Shown here: positions 16,947-26,264 of the stretch, one piece after another
How positions within the stretch are numbered: position 1 is the first letter of the stretch
Layout of the letters: each line of letters starts with the position of its first letter
NCBI GenBank assembly: GCA_002427815.1
Contig: DIZF01000012.1
Span: forward strand, 1-64,000
Direction: 5' to 3'
Source: Ramlibacter tataouinensis
GTDB lineage: Bacteria; Pseudomonadota; Gammaproteobacteria; Burkholderiales; Burkholderiaceae_C
DNA: 64,000 nt
Made by a program: the position numbers and the translations under genes
The notes under the pieces: generated by a model
The model's database searches: none
Told to the model about the DNA's origin: nothing
The model's input: the letters and a program-made list of their open reading frames with translations, nothing else

Positions 16947-19900
16947 ATGCTCCACGTTCATTTCTCCAATCGCTACGAGGCACTCTCCGCGCTGCTGCTG
17001 GAGCAGTTGTCCGGCGCCAGAACCGACGTGTTCGCCAGCGACCAGGTGATCGTGCCGAGCACCGGCATGCGGCGCGCATTGACGCTGCAGATCGCCGACA
17101 GCGAAGGCGTCTGCGCCAACGTCGACTTCATGTTCCTGGCGCGCTGGCTGTGGCAGCAGGTGGCGCGGGTGGTGCCCGGCGTGGCGGCCGAGTCGCCGTT
17201 CGATCCGGCGGCGCTGGCCTGGCGCGTCTACAGCGCTTTCGGCGACGCCGAGTTCGTGGCCGCGCAACCCCGCCTCGCGGGTTACCTGCAGATGGCCGGC
17301 GCCGACGACGTGATGCGCTACGAGCTGGCGGTGAAGACAGCGGCGCTGCTGGAGCAATACGTCACCTACCGCACCGACTGGCTCGCGCAGTGGCAGGCGG
17401 GACGGACAGTGCTTTCGCAACAAGCCCTCACCCCAACCCTCTCCCAAGGGGAGAGGGGGCAAGACAGGAAGAGAGGGCTTGAACTCCCTCTCCCTCTGGG
17501 AGAGGGCGGGGGTGAGGGCACTTCCAACAGCACCGCCGCTGCCGACGAGCGCTGGCAAGCGGCGCTGTGGCTGCGCATCGCGCGCGAGCTGGACCTCGAT
17601 GCCGCGCATCCCATTGCCCTGCTGGTCGACGCGTTGGAAAAGGGCGGCGCCGCGCTGGCCCGCAGCGCCGGCCTGCCCCCGACCGTGCACGTGTTCGCAT
17701 TGGCTGCCATGCCGCCGCTACATATCCAGGCCCTGCAGGCGCTGGGCCGCTGGATGCAGGTGCATGTGTACGTGGTCAATCCCTGCGCCGAATACTGGTT
17801 CGACCTGGTCGATCCCCGGCAACTGAGCCGCCTGGAGGCCGCCGGACAAGACCAGGGCTTCGAGGTGGGGCATCGCCTGCTGGCCTCCTGGGGCAAGCAG
17901 ACCCAGTCGGCGCTGGCGCTGCTGGCGGGCATCAGCGACGCCGAAGACGCGCCATCCAGCCAGCATTACGAGCCCAACCCGGCGGCTACGCTGCTGGCGC
18001 AGCTGCAGAACTCGATCCTGCACCTGACCGAGCTCGAGCCCGCGTCGGTACCGCTGGACGCGGCCGACCGCAGCGTCGAAGTGCATCAATGTCACTCGCT
18101 CACGCGCGAGCTCGAAGTGCTGCATGACCATCTGCTGGGCCTGTTCGCTGGCAACCCCGCCTTGCGTCCATCCGACGTGCTGGTGGTGACGCCCGACCTG
18201 GCCGGCGCCGGGCCCTTGATCGAGGCGGTGTTCGGCACCGCGCCGCCCGCGCGCCGGATTCCGTTCGCGATCACCGGCCGCGCTCGCAACAGCACCAATG
18301 CCCCGGTGCGCGCGTTCATGGAACTGCTGGCGCTGGCGTCTTCGCGTTGCGCCGCCAGCGCCGTCTTCGGCCTGCTGCAGCAGCCCGTGGTGGCGCGGCG
18401 CTTCGACCTGGACGAGGCGGCGCTGCTGCAGGTGCACGACTGGATCCTGGCGTCCGGCATTCACTGGGGCCTGGACGGCGAGCATGTCGCCGCCTTCGAC
18501 CTGCCGGCCCGGAGCACCCACACTTTTTCCGACGGGCTGGAGCGGCTCTATCTCGGCTACGCGCTGCCCGACACGGTGGCCGAGCCGTTCGCCTCGCTGC
18601 TGCCGTCCGGCGGTACCGAAGGTTCGGCGGCGATAGCACTCGGCGCTTTCTGGCGCTTCGTGCAGGCGCTGCAGGATCTGCGCGCCGCCATGGCGCAGCC
18701 GCGCGCCGCCGCCGACTGGGTGAGCCAGCTGCATGCGGTCGCGGACGCCTTCCTGGCGCCCGAAGACGCCGAGCTGGAAGACCATCTCGAGCTGCATGCC
18801 GTCCTGGACGAGCTGGGCGAAGCCATGACGCGCGGTGGCCTGGCCGGGCCGCTGGGCGCGCCGGTGGTGCGTGCCGCGCTGGAGCGGGCTTTCGAAGACC
18901 CGGCGCGCGGCGGCGTGCCGACCGGGCGCGTCACCTTTGCCAGCATGACCAGCCTGCGCAGCCTGCCGTTCGCCGTGGTCTGCGCCATCGGCCTGAACGA
19001 CGGCGCCTTTCCCACCGCCGACCGTCCGCCCGAGTTCGACCTGATGGCGCAAGCGCCCCGGCTCGGCGACCGGCAGCGCCGCACCGACCAGCGCACGCTG
19101 TTCCTGGACCTGGTGCTCGCCGCGCGCTCCAGCTTGTACCTGAGCTACGTCGGCCGCAGCATCCGCGACAACGCGCCGCTGCCGCCGTCGGTGCTGGTTT
19201 CCGAGTTGCTGGATGTGCTGCTGCCAGCCATCGCGACCGGCCCGTCGCAAGAACACCTCGACGCAGCGCGCCGCCGGCTGGTGGTGGCGCACCCGCTGCA
19301 GCCGTTTTCGCCGGAGGCGTTCCAGCGCGATGGCGACGAGCGCCTGCGCAGTTTCGACGCCGAGTTGGCGCAAGCCCTGCGCGAGAGCCTGCAGGCGCGG
19401 CCCGAAGCAGCCGTTGCGCCGGCCGCGATAGCGGACATCGAAACCGTCGAAGAAGACAACGGCGCCGACGACGACGACACGGCCGAGCCGGCCCAGCCTT
19501 TCTTCACCGCGCCATTGGCGCAGCCCGATGCGCAGTGGCGGCAGCTGACAGTCGCGCGGCTGGTGGAGTTCTTCGGCAACCCGAGCCGCTATCTGCTGCG
19601 GCAGCGCCTGGGCCTGGACCTGCCCTGGGACGAGGAGCCGCTCACCGACGACGAGCCCTTCCTGCCCAGCGTGCCGGCGCGCTCGCGGCTTGCCGTGCGG
19701 CTGTTGCCCGCGCTGCTGGCGGGGGCCGATCTCGCGACCGCCCGCCGGCTGGCGCTGGCCGGCACCGAGTTTCCAGTCGGTGCGCTCGGCGCGGCCGAGA
19801 TGGAGCGGGAGCTGGCGTCATTGATTCGCTTCGCGCAGGCGGTGCGGCAAGCCGTGCGCGACCCGGCGCTGCCGCCGCACCAGGCCGCGGTCGACCTGGC

Positions 19901-20414
19901 GATCGAAGGCGAGGCCTGGACCCTGGAGGGCGGTTTTGCCGATCTGCGCAGCGCCGGCCTGGTGCGCTGGCGCTACGACGACGAGCGGGCCCGCGACGTG
20001 CTGTCGGCGTGGATCCAGCACCTGCTGCTGTGCGCGGCGCCGCCCGCGGGTCTGCAGCCGGTGACGCAATCGCTGGCGCGCGACGGTGTGCGGACCTTCG
20101 CACCGCTCGAACCCGGCGAAGCAAGAGACCAGCTGGCCGAGCTGGTGGCCCTGTATCGCCGCGGCCTGCGCGAGCCCCTGCATTTCTTCCCGAAATCGGC
20201 GTGGACTTTCATGCAGAGCGGCAGCTACAAGGCGGCGCAGGCCTGGAAGGGCAGCCCCGACTTCCCCGGCGAAAGCAACGGCGCGGCCTACCGGCTGGCG
20301 CTGCGCGGCGTGGACGATCCGCTGGACGCAGATTTCGAGCTGCTGGCGCAAACCGTGTTCGGCCCGGTCTCCGGCCGATTCGAGCCCCATGGGCTGGCGC
20401 GGGAGCAGCCATGA
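16947..20414 (+). CDS. recC: exodeoxyribonuclease V gamma subunit
   Basis: A 1155-residue RecC protein, slightly longer than the E. coli protein. RecC scans the DNA for Chi and splits the strands within the RecBCD helicase-nuclease used for double-strand break repair and for degrading foreign linear DNA. The family start MLHVHFSNRYEALSALLLEQ is present, and later blocks include TPDLAGAGPLIEAVFG, GRVTFASMTSLRSLPFAVVC and LNDGAFPTADRPPEFDLMA. About 32 codons at residues 160-191 come from a palindromic repeat insert that keeps the frame. The stop overlaps recB as ATGA. Confidence 0.95.
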   Translation: MLHVHFSNRYEALSALLLEQLSGARTDVFASDQVIVPSTGMRRALTLQIADSEGVCANVDFMFLARWLWQQVARVVPGVAAESPFDPAALAWRVYSAFGDAEFVAAQPRLAGYLQMAGADDVMRYELAVKTAALLEQYVTYRTDWLAQWQAGRTVLSQQALTPTLSQGERGQDRKRGLELPLPLGEGGGEGTSNSTAAADERWQAALWLRIARELDLDAAHPIALLVDALEKGGAALARSAGLPPTVHVFALAAMPPLHIQALQALGRWMQVHVYVVNPCAEYWFDLVDPRQLSRLEAAGQDQGFEVGHRLLASWGKQTQSALALLAGISDAEDAPSSQHYEPNPAATLLAQLQNSILHLTELEPASVPLDAADRSVEVHQCHSLTRELEVLHDHLLGLFAGNPALRPSDVLVVTPDLAGAGPLIEAVFGTAPPARRIPFAITGRARNSTNAPVRAFMELLALASSRCAASAVFGLLQQPVVARRFDLDEAALLQVHDWILASGIHWGLDGEHVAAFDLPARSTHTFSDGLERLYLGYALPDTVAEPFASLLPSGGTEGSAAIALGAFWRFVQALQDLRAAMAQPRAAADWVSQLHAVADAFLAPEDAELEDHLELHAVLDELGEAMTRGGLAGPLGAPVVRAALERAFEDPARGGVPTGRVTFASMTSLRSLPFAVVCAIGLNDGAFPTADRPPEFDLMAQAPRLGDRQRRTDQRTLFLDLVLAARSSLYLSYVGRSIRDNAPLPPSVLVSELLDVLLPAIATGPSQEHLDAARRRLVVAHPLQPFSPEAFQRDGDERLRSFDAELAQALRESLQARPEAAVAPAAIADIETVEEDNGADDDDTAEPAQPFFTAPLAQPDAQWRQLTVARLVEFFGNPSRYLLRQRLGLDLPWDEEPLTDDEPFLPSVPARSRLAVRLLPALLAGADLATARRLALAGTEFPVGALGAAEMERELASLIRFAQAVRQAVRDPALPPHQAAVDLAIEGEAWTLEGGFADLRSAGLVRWRYDDERARDVLSAWIQHLLLCAAPPAGLQPVTQSLARDGVRTFAPLEPGEARDQLAELVALYRRGLREPLHFFPKSAWTFMQSGSYKAAQAWKGSPDFPGESNGAAYRLALRGVDDPLDADFELLAQTVFGPVSGRFEPHGLAREQP
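17424..17519. repeat. R3 palindromic repeat inserted in recC
   Basis: Two G/C-skewed palindromic units in inverted orientation (17424-17460 and 17484-17519) with outer arms GCCCTCACCCC and GGGGTGAGGGC. It encodes a low-complexity stretch (ALTPTLSQGE, later LPLPLGEGGGEG) that has nothing to do with RecC. The length of 96 bases preserves the reading frame. Confidence 0.9.
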
Positions 20415-23400
20415 GCGCGGCCACCACGCCCGTCCCGCTGCAGGTCTTCTCATGCCCGCTGGAGGGCGTGCGGCTGATCGAAGCATCGGCGGGCACCGGC
20501 AAGACCTGGGCCATCTGCGGCCTGTACCTGCGGCTGTTGCTGCAGAAGGATCTCGAAGTCCAGCAGATCCTGGTGGTCACCTTCACCAAGGCGGCGACGG
20601 CCGAGCTGCACGAACGCGTGCGCGAGCGCATCGCGCAGGTGCTGGCGCGGCTGGAGGGGCGCGGGCCCGACTCGCCCGACCCGTTCGTCACCGACTTGCT
20701 GACAGCGCTGCGCGCCGACGGCCTGGACGACGCGATGATGCTGCAGCGCCTGACGCGCGCGCTGCGCAATTTCGACGAGGCGTCCATCTTCACCATCCAC
20801 GGCTTCTGCAAGCGGGCGCTGGACGACACGCCGTTCGCCGCCGGCTTGCCGCTGACGCAGGAAATGATCGAAGACGACAGCGAGCTGCGGCAGGAGGTCG
20901 TCAACGACTTCTGGCGCCGCCAGGTCGCGGGCGGTGCCATCCCGCCGGAGCTGGCCGGCTACCTGCTGCAGTGCAAGGATTCGCCCGCCAGGATGGCCAA
21001 GCTGCTCAAGCGCCACGTGGCCAAGCCGTTGTCGCAGGTGCTATGGCCGGAAGGCACCGATGCCGGCATGCCGCCACTCGACGCCTTTGCGCTGCGCGCC
21101 GCTCACGCCAGCGCGCGGGCGATCTGGCGCCTGGGCCGCTCCCAGGTGGTGGATTGCCTCACCGAGGCGCTGCCGCGCCTGAACGGCACCCGCTACAAGG
21201 ACAGCACCGTGACGACGGCCGTGCAGCAGTGGGATGCGGTGCTGGCGTCCGAGGACGGCAACGCCTGCCCGCCCGTCGCCGACAAGCTCGTCCTGCTCAC
21301 GCCCGACTGCCTCAAGCCCAAAGCCAAATGCGCGCCGTGCGGCGAGCATCCGTTCTTTGCGGCCGCCGCCGCCTTGCTCGAAGCGTGGCAGGCGCTGCAA
21401 GCCGATCTGGAGCGCGCCCGGCTGGTGCTGATGCGCCAACTGGTGGAGCAGGGCCCGGGCGACCTGCGCAGCCGCAAGCGCGAGCGCCGGCTGGTCGCCT
21501 TCGACGACATGTTGTTCAACCTGCACCAGCGGCTGCAGGACCGCAGCCGCCCGGGGCTGGCCGCCACGCTGCGGCAGCGCTTTCCGGCGGCGCTGATCGA
21601 CGAGTTCCAGGACACCGACCCGCTGCAGTTCTCGATCTTCGACAGCATCTACGCCGGCGGCGCCGGGCTGTTGTTCCTGGTGGGCGATCCGAAGCAGGCC
21701 ATCTACAGCTTTCGCAACGCCGACCTGCACACCTACCTGCGGGCGCGCGAGCGGGCGCAGGCCGAGTACACCCTGGCCGAGAACCAGCGCTCGACCCAGG
21801 CGCTGCTCGATGGCCTGAACCCGCTATTCAAGGCGAACCCGCGCGCTTTCATGCTGGACGGGCTGGACTATCACGAGGTTCGCGCCGGCAAGAAGCCGCG
21901 CAAACCGCTGGTCGATCGCACCGTGCCGCGCGCGGCCCTGCAGTTGTGGAGCCTGTCGCCCGACGACGCGGACCAGCCGCCGCTGAAAGCCGTGGCCAAG
22001 GCGGCCGTGGCCCGGGCCTGCGCCGGCGAGATCGCGCGCCTGCTGGCGGCGGGGCAGGGCGGACTGATCACGCATGGCAGCGGGGCGCTGCAGGCCGGCG
22101 ACATCGCCGTGCTGGTGCGCAGCCATGCCGAGGGCAGCGCGATGCGCCAGGCGCTGGCGGCCGTGGGCGTGGGCAGCGTGGAGCTGGCGCAGACCAGCGT
22201 GTTCGCCAGCGCCGACGCCGAAGAACTGGAGCGCATCCTCACCGCCGTGCTGGAGCCGGGGCGCGACGCCCTGTTGCGATCGGCGCTGGCGACCGAGCTG
22301 CTCGGCCTCGATGCGCAGGACATTGCGGCGCTGGCCGGCGACGAAGACGCCATGCTGGACCGCATGGCCCGCTTCACCCAGTACCGCGCCACCTGGCTGC
22401 AGCACGGCATCGGGCCCATGCTGCGCGAACTGGTGGGGCAGGAGGGCGTGAACCAGCGCATGTTGCTGCGCGGCGATGGGGAGCGGCGCCTCACCAACCT
22501 GCGGCATCTGTCCGAATGCCTGCACGAGGCCGGGCAGGCGCATCCCAGCCCCGAGGCCTTGTTGCGCTGGCTGCAGCGGCAACGGCGCGACGACGAGGGC
22601 GCCGACGCCACTCAGGTGCGGCTGGAGTCCGACCAGAACCTGGTGCAGATCGTCACCATCCACAAGTCCAAGGGCCTCGAATACCCCATCGTGTTCTGCC
22701 CCTTCCTGTGGGACGGCAGCGCGGGCGGCGGGCGCGGCGAGGTCATGGGGCGCGAGTACCACGACGCGGGCGGCCGGCCGGTGATCGACTACCGCGAGCC
22801 GGCCGGCGACGACAAGACGGCGATCCAGCGGCAGATGCAACTGGAGCGCGACGCCGAACGCCTGCGGCTGATCTATGTGGCGCTGACGCGGGCCGTGCAC
22901 CGCTGCTACCTGGTGGTGGGCGCCTACCGCGTCAAGTCGGGCAAGGGCTTCTCCACGTCGCAATGCACCGGCAATCCGCTTAACTGGCTGGTGGCCGGCG
23001 CGGGCACAGTGCCCGGCGCATGGCGCGACAGCAAGACCGCGCCGCAGCGGATCGTCGACGCATGGCGGGCGCTGGCCGATGCGAATGCACCCCACGTCGT
23101 GCTGGAGCCGCTGCCCACCGCGGCACCGGTGCCCGTGAGCATTCCGCGACCTGCGCCCGAGGCCGTGGCCGCCCGCGAGCCGCCGGCCCGGATCCGCCGC
23201 GGCTGGCGCATCGGCAGCTATAGCAGTCTCGCGCATGGCGCGCGCAGCGAGAACGCGGCGGCCGACCATGACGTGCGCGTGCCGCGCGAGGCTAATCTCC
23301 CTCCCCCTCTGGGGGAGGGCTGGGGAGGGGGCACGCCGCGCGAGTCGCGCGACCGCGCCCTGGCCATACTCCCCGCCGACGACATCCTGCGTTTCCCGCG

Positions 23401-24124
23401 CGGCGCGCGCGCCGGCGAGTGCCTGCATGCGGTGTTCGAGCAGGCCGACTTCACCGATGCCACCGGCTGGCCGCAAGTGATAGCGAACGTGCTGCGCACC
23501 CAGCCGCCGCAGGCCGCCGGCACCGACAGCGCATCCTGGCCGGCCATGGTCCAGCGCATGCTGGGCGACGTGACGGCCACGCCGCTGCACGGCGGACACC
23601 TGCTGAGCGACATCTCGCGCGGCAACAGGTTGGTGGAGTTGGAGTTCAGCCTGCCGTCGGCCGGGTTCGACGCGTTGGAACTGGCCGCCACGCTGCGGCG
23701 TCACGGCTACGAAGTGGGCGCGCTGGGCTTCGGGCGGCTCGAGGGCTACCTGCGCGGCTTCATCGACCTGGTGTACCAGCACCAGGGCCGCTTTTATGTG
23801 CTGGACTGGAAATCCAATCACCTGGGTTGGAGCGCGGCCGACTATGGACCAGAGCCCCTGCGCCGTGCCATTCAAGAGCAGGGTTATCACCTGCAGTACC
23901 TGCTGTACACGGTGGCGCTGCACCGGTACCTGCGGCAGCGTCTCCGCGGCTACGACTACGACCAGCACATCGGCGGCGTCAACTACCTGTTCCTGCGCGG
24001 CGTGCGACCGGCCTGGACGCAGGCCGATGGAACGGCCTCCGGCGTGTATTTCCACCGGCCGGAACGCGCAGCGATAGCAGCGCTGGATGCCTTGCTGGGG
24101 CAGGGCGAAGGAGGGCGGGCATGA
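20411..24124 (+). CDS. recB: exodeoxyribonuclease V beta subunit
   Basis: A 1237-residue subunit with 3'-5' helicase and nuclease activity. The Walker A motif EASAGTGKT is at 24-32, and the UvrD-type motifs LIDEFQDTDPLQFSIFD and VGDPKQAIYSFRNADLHTY follow. The C-terminal nuclease has GFIDLVYQHQGRFYVLDWKS, with the metal-binding Asp at about 1118 and DWKS at about 1131-1134. The start at 20411 overlaps the recC stop; the frame remains open far upstream but that part is antisense noise over recC. A 36-base R3 repeat unit is inserted at about residue 963. Its last 170 bases are partly copied at 28.4 kb. Confidence 0.96.
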   Translation: MSAATTPVPLQVFSCPLEGVRLIEASAGTGKTWAICGLYLRLLLQKDLEVQQILVVTFTKAATAELHERVRERIAQVLARLEGRGPDSPDPFVTDLLTALRADGLDDAMMLQRLTRALRNFDEASIFTIHGFCKRALDDTPFAAGLPLTQEMIEDDSELRQEVVNDFWRRQVAGGAIPPELAGYLLQCKDSPARMAKLLKRHVAKPLSQVLWPEGTDAGMPPLDAFALRAAHASARAIWRLGRSQVVDCLTEALPRLNGTRYKDSTVTTAVQQWDAVLASEDGNACPPVADKLVLLTPDCLKPKAKCAPCGEHPFFAAAAALLEAWQALQADLERARLVLMRQLVEQGPGDLRSRKRERRLVAFDDMLFNLHQRLQDRSRPGLAATLRQRFPAALIDEFQDTDPLQFSIFDSIYAGGAGLLFLVGDPKQAIYSFRNADLHTYLRARERAQAEYTLAENQRSTQALLDGLNPLFKANPRAFMLDGLDYHEVRAGKKPRKPLVDRTVPRAALQLWSLSPDDADQPPLKAVAKAAVARACAGEIARLLAAGQGGLITHGSGALQAGDIAVLVRSHAEGSAMRQALAAVGVGSVELAQTSVFASADAEELERILTAVLEPGRDALLRSALATELLGLDAQDIAALAGDEDAMLDRMARFTQYRATWLQHGIGPMLRELVGQEGVNQRMLLRGDGERRLTNLRHLSECLHEAGQAHPSPEALLRWLQRQRRDDEGADATQVRLESDQNLVQIVTIHKSKGLEYPIVFCPFLWDGSAGGGRGEVMGREYHDAGGRPVIDYREPAGDDKTAIQRQMQLERDAERLRLIYVALTRAVHRCYLVVGAYRVKSGKGFSTSQCTGNPLNWLVAGAGTVPGAWRDSKTAPQRIVDAWRALADANAPHVVLEPLPTAAPVPVSIPRPAPEAVAAREPPARIRRGWRIGSYSSLAHGARSENAAADHDVRVPREANLPPPLGEGWGGGTPRESRDRALAILPADDILRFPRGARAGECLHAVFEQADFTDATGWPQVIANVLRTQPPQAAGTDSASWPAMVQRMLGDVTATPLHGGHLLSDISRGNRLVELEFSLPSAGFDALELAATLRRHGYEVGALGFGRLEGYLRGFIDLVYQHQGRFYVLDWKSNHLGWSAADYGPEPLRRAIQEQGYHLQYLLYTVALHRYLRQRLRGYDYDQHIGGVNYLFLRGVRPAWTQADGTASGVYFHRPERAAIAALDALLGQGEGGRA
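23297..23332. repeat. R3 palindromic unit inserted in recB
   Basis: A single unit, CTCCCTCCCCCTCTGGGGGA followed by GGGCTGGGGAGGGGGC, lies inside recB and encodes LPPPLGEGWGGG. It is 36 bases, so the frame is kept. It falls in the linker before the nuclease domain. Confidence 0.88.
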
Positions 24125-26118
24125 ACCCTATCGATGACCTCGCCCTGGACTCGCACGACGATCCCGCCGTCGAGTCGCGCAGCGACCCCGCCGCCGAGCG
24201 CCTGGCCGAAGGCTTCGCCCAACATATCGAGCGCTGGGCACGACGCCTGAGGGAGAAGACGGTTGAAGGGGGAGCGGTCGAAGGGGGAGAGGTTGAAGGG
24301 GGAGAGGTGGGAGGGGGAGAAGGCGCTTTGCTTCGCGCGCGCCCCTTTGAGGATGACGAAACCTCGCTTCAAATTCTCCGCCACTGCGCCTACGCCGTGA
24401 GCCTGGCCACCAGCAATGGCCATGTCTGCATCACGCTGGAGGAGATCCTTCTTACTCCCTCCCCCACTGGGGGAGGGCAGGGGTGGGGGCAAGTCAAAGA
24501 TCTCCGCCCCTCTCTCCTCTCCACCAACCTGGTCGGCACCCCCGACTCCCCCGGTGCCTGCCCCCTGATCCTCGACTCCGACAACCGCCTCTACCTGCAC
24601 CGCTACTTCGACTACGAGCGCCGCCTGGCGCGTCGCCTGATGCAAGCGGCAACCGCGCCGCCGCGCAGCGTGGCCCCCGCCGCCCGCGACCTGCTGCAAA
24701 CGCTCTTCCCGCCCTCGACCGCCACCGAGGTCGATTGGCAAAAGATCGCCGTCGCCATGGCGCTGCGCAACGGCCTCACCGTCATCAGCGGCGGGCCGGG
24801 CACCGGCAAGACCACCACCGTGGTCAACCTGCTGGCCTGCCTGATCACGCAAGACCCGCACAGCCGCATCGCGCTGGCGGCGCCCACCGGCAAGGCGGCC
24901 GCGCGCATGACCGAAGCCATCCGCCAGCGCGCCGAGCACCTGCCCGAGGCACTGCGCGAGAAGCTGCCCAGCGAATCCTTCACCATCCACCGGCTGCTGG
25001 GCGCCAATTCCGGCCTCGGCAAGTTCACGCACCACGCCGGCAACCCACTGCCGATCGACGCGCTGATCGTCGACGAAGCTTCTATGCTCGACTTGGCGCT
25101 GGCCACCCGGTTGCTGGAAGCCGTGCCGGCATCGGCCCGCATCATCCTGCTGGGCGACAAGGACCAGCTCGCCGCCGTCGAGTCCGGCGCCGTGTTCGCC
25201 GAGCTGTGCGCCGACCCGACCCTCAGCGAGTCTTGCAAGCGCGACCTCGCGGCGCTATGCGCCCTGGAGCCCGAGCGCATCGTCACACCCGCACCCGTGC
25301 AGCCCAGCGCGCTACGCGATGCGGCGGTGTGGCTCACGCGGAACTACCGCTTCGCCGCCGGTTCCGGCATTGGCCGGCTGGCGCAGGACATCAACCAGGG
25401 CCGCGCGCAGGAAGCCATGGCCTGGTTGGAACGCGGTGACGATCCGTCGGTGCAGTGGCTGCAGCCGCAAGTGCCGCCCAGCCAGAGCCTGTTGGCGCCC
25501 ATCCTCGCTGGCTACCAGCCGTATCTGGACACCGTCCTGCGAGCCGCCACCGACATCGACGCTGTCACCCACGCTTTCGGCCAGTTCCGTACCCTGTGCG
25601 CCGTGCGGCAAGGGCCTAGCGGCGTCACAGCCGTCAACGACCAGCTCACCCGGCACGCGCGGCAAGCCCTCGCGGCCGTGAACGCGCCAGACCACGACAG
25701 CCGCTCGCCCTGGTATGCAGGCCGGCCCGTGATAGTCTTGCGCAACGACTACGTGCACAAGCTTTTCAACGGCGATATCGGCATCGCGTTGCCCGACGCC
25801 AGCGGCGAGCTCGCTGTGTTCTTCCCCGACGGCGACCAGGGCTACCGCCCCGTGCCGCCGGTCCGCATGCCCGAGCACGAAACCGCGTTCGCAATGACCG
25901 TGCACAAGGCCCAAGGCTCCGAGTTCGATGCCGTGCTGGTGTTGCTGCCGCAGCAGCGCAGCAGGGTGGTCATGCGGGAGTTGCTCTACACGGGAGTGAC
26001 TCGGGCGAAGACCCATGTGACGATTTCGGCCACTGCCGAGGTCTTGGTCGCTGCAATCGATTCGCTCTCCAGGCGGCACTCGGGCTTGCTGCGTCGTCTA
26101 CCCGGCGTCCATCCTTAG
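24121..26118 (+). CDS. recD: exodeoxyribonuclease V alpha subunit
   Basis: A 665-residue 5'-3' helicase (SF1B) of RecBCD. Walker A GGPGTGKTTTV is at about 225-235, Walker B DALIVDEASMLDLALA follows, then LLGDKDQLAAVESGAVFAEL, and the C-terminal motifs AFAMTVHKAQGSEFDAVLVL and RELLYTGVTRAK. The start at 24121 overlaps recB as ATGA. The N-terminal domain is enlarged by a 15-base tandem repeat (residues 48-67) and by an R3 unit (residues 112-123). No promoter separates recC, recB and recD, so they form one operon. Confidence 0.95.
   Translation: MNPIDDLALDSHDDPAVESRSDPAAERLAEGFAQHIERWARRLREKTVEGGAVEGGEVEGGEVGGGEGALLRARPFEDDETSLQILRHCAYAVSLATSNGHVCITLEEILLTPSPTGGGQGWGQVKDLRPSLLSTNLVGTPDSPGACPLILDSDNRLYLHRYFDYERRLARRLMQAATAPPRSVAPAARDLLQTLFPPSTATEVDWQKIAVAMALRNGLTVISGGPGTGKTTTVVNLLACLITQDPHSRIALAAPTGKAAARMTEAIRQRAEHLPEALREKLPSESFTIHRLLGANSGLGKFTHHAGNPLPIDALIVDEASMLDLALATRLLEAVPASARIILLGDKDQLAAVESGAVFAELCADPTLSESCKRDLAALCALEPERIVTPAPVQPSALRDAAVWLTRNYRFAAGSGIGRLAQDINQGRAQEAMAWLERGDDPSVQWLQPQVPPSQSLLAPILAGYQPYLDTVLRAATDIDAVTHAFGQFRTLCAVRQGPSGVTAVNDQLTRHARQALAAVNAPDHDSRSPWYAGRPVIVLRNDYVHKLFNGDIGIALPDASGELAVFFPDGDQGYRPVPPVRMPEHETAFAMTVHKAQGSEFDAVLVLLPQQRSRVVMRELLYTGVTRAKTHVTISATAEVLVAAIDSLSRRHSGLLRRLPGVHP
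24262..24321 (+). repeat. four tandem 15-base repeats in recD
   Basis: Four imperfect copies of GTTGAAGGGGGAGAG run head to tail and encode VEGGA, VEGGE, VEGGE, VGGGE. The unit length keeps the frame whatever the copy number. The stretch lies in the poorly conserved N-terminal part of RecD. Confidence 0.9.
24455..24490. repeat. R3 palindromic unit inserted in recD
   Basis: CTCCCTCCCCCACTGGGGGA followed by GGGCAGGGGTGGGGGC, a third member of the family found in recC and recB. It encodes LTPSPTGGGQGWG in frame. Confidence 0.88.
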
Positions 26119-26201
26119 CTGTCCAGCCTGTAAGAGCTTCAACTTCGAAGTCTCTGAATATGTTGTGAATCGGCCTCGCGTGTCCGAAAAAAGACGACAA
26201 G

Positions 26202-26264
26202 TTTCGGATAAGTGGGTTGCGCCCAGTCCGAAAATAACATACAAATATCGGACACATGTCCGAT
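26202..26264. promoter_or_regulatory. operator palindromes before the AbiEi-like gene
   Basis: TTTCGGA (26202-26208) faces TCCGAAA (26227-26233), and a perfect 8-base palindrome, ATCGGACA (26247-26254) with TGTCCGAT (26257-26264), covers the start codon at 26256. A further TCCGAAAA lies upstream near 26183. Repeated TCCGAA/TTCGGA half-sites over the start fit autorepression by the antitoxin. Confidence 0.65.

Noticed and set aside
17718..24055. Very long open frames opposite or out of frame with recC and recB
   Set aside because: They are by-products of high GC; RecC and RecB motifs establish the real frames.
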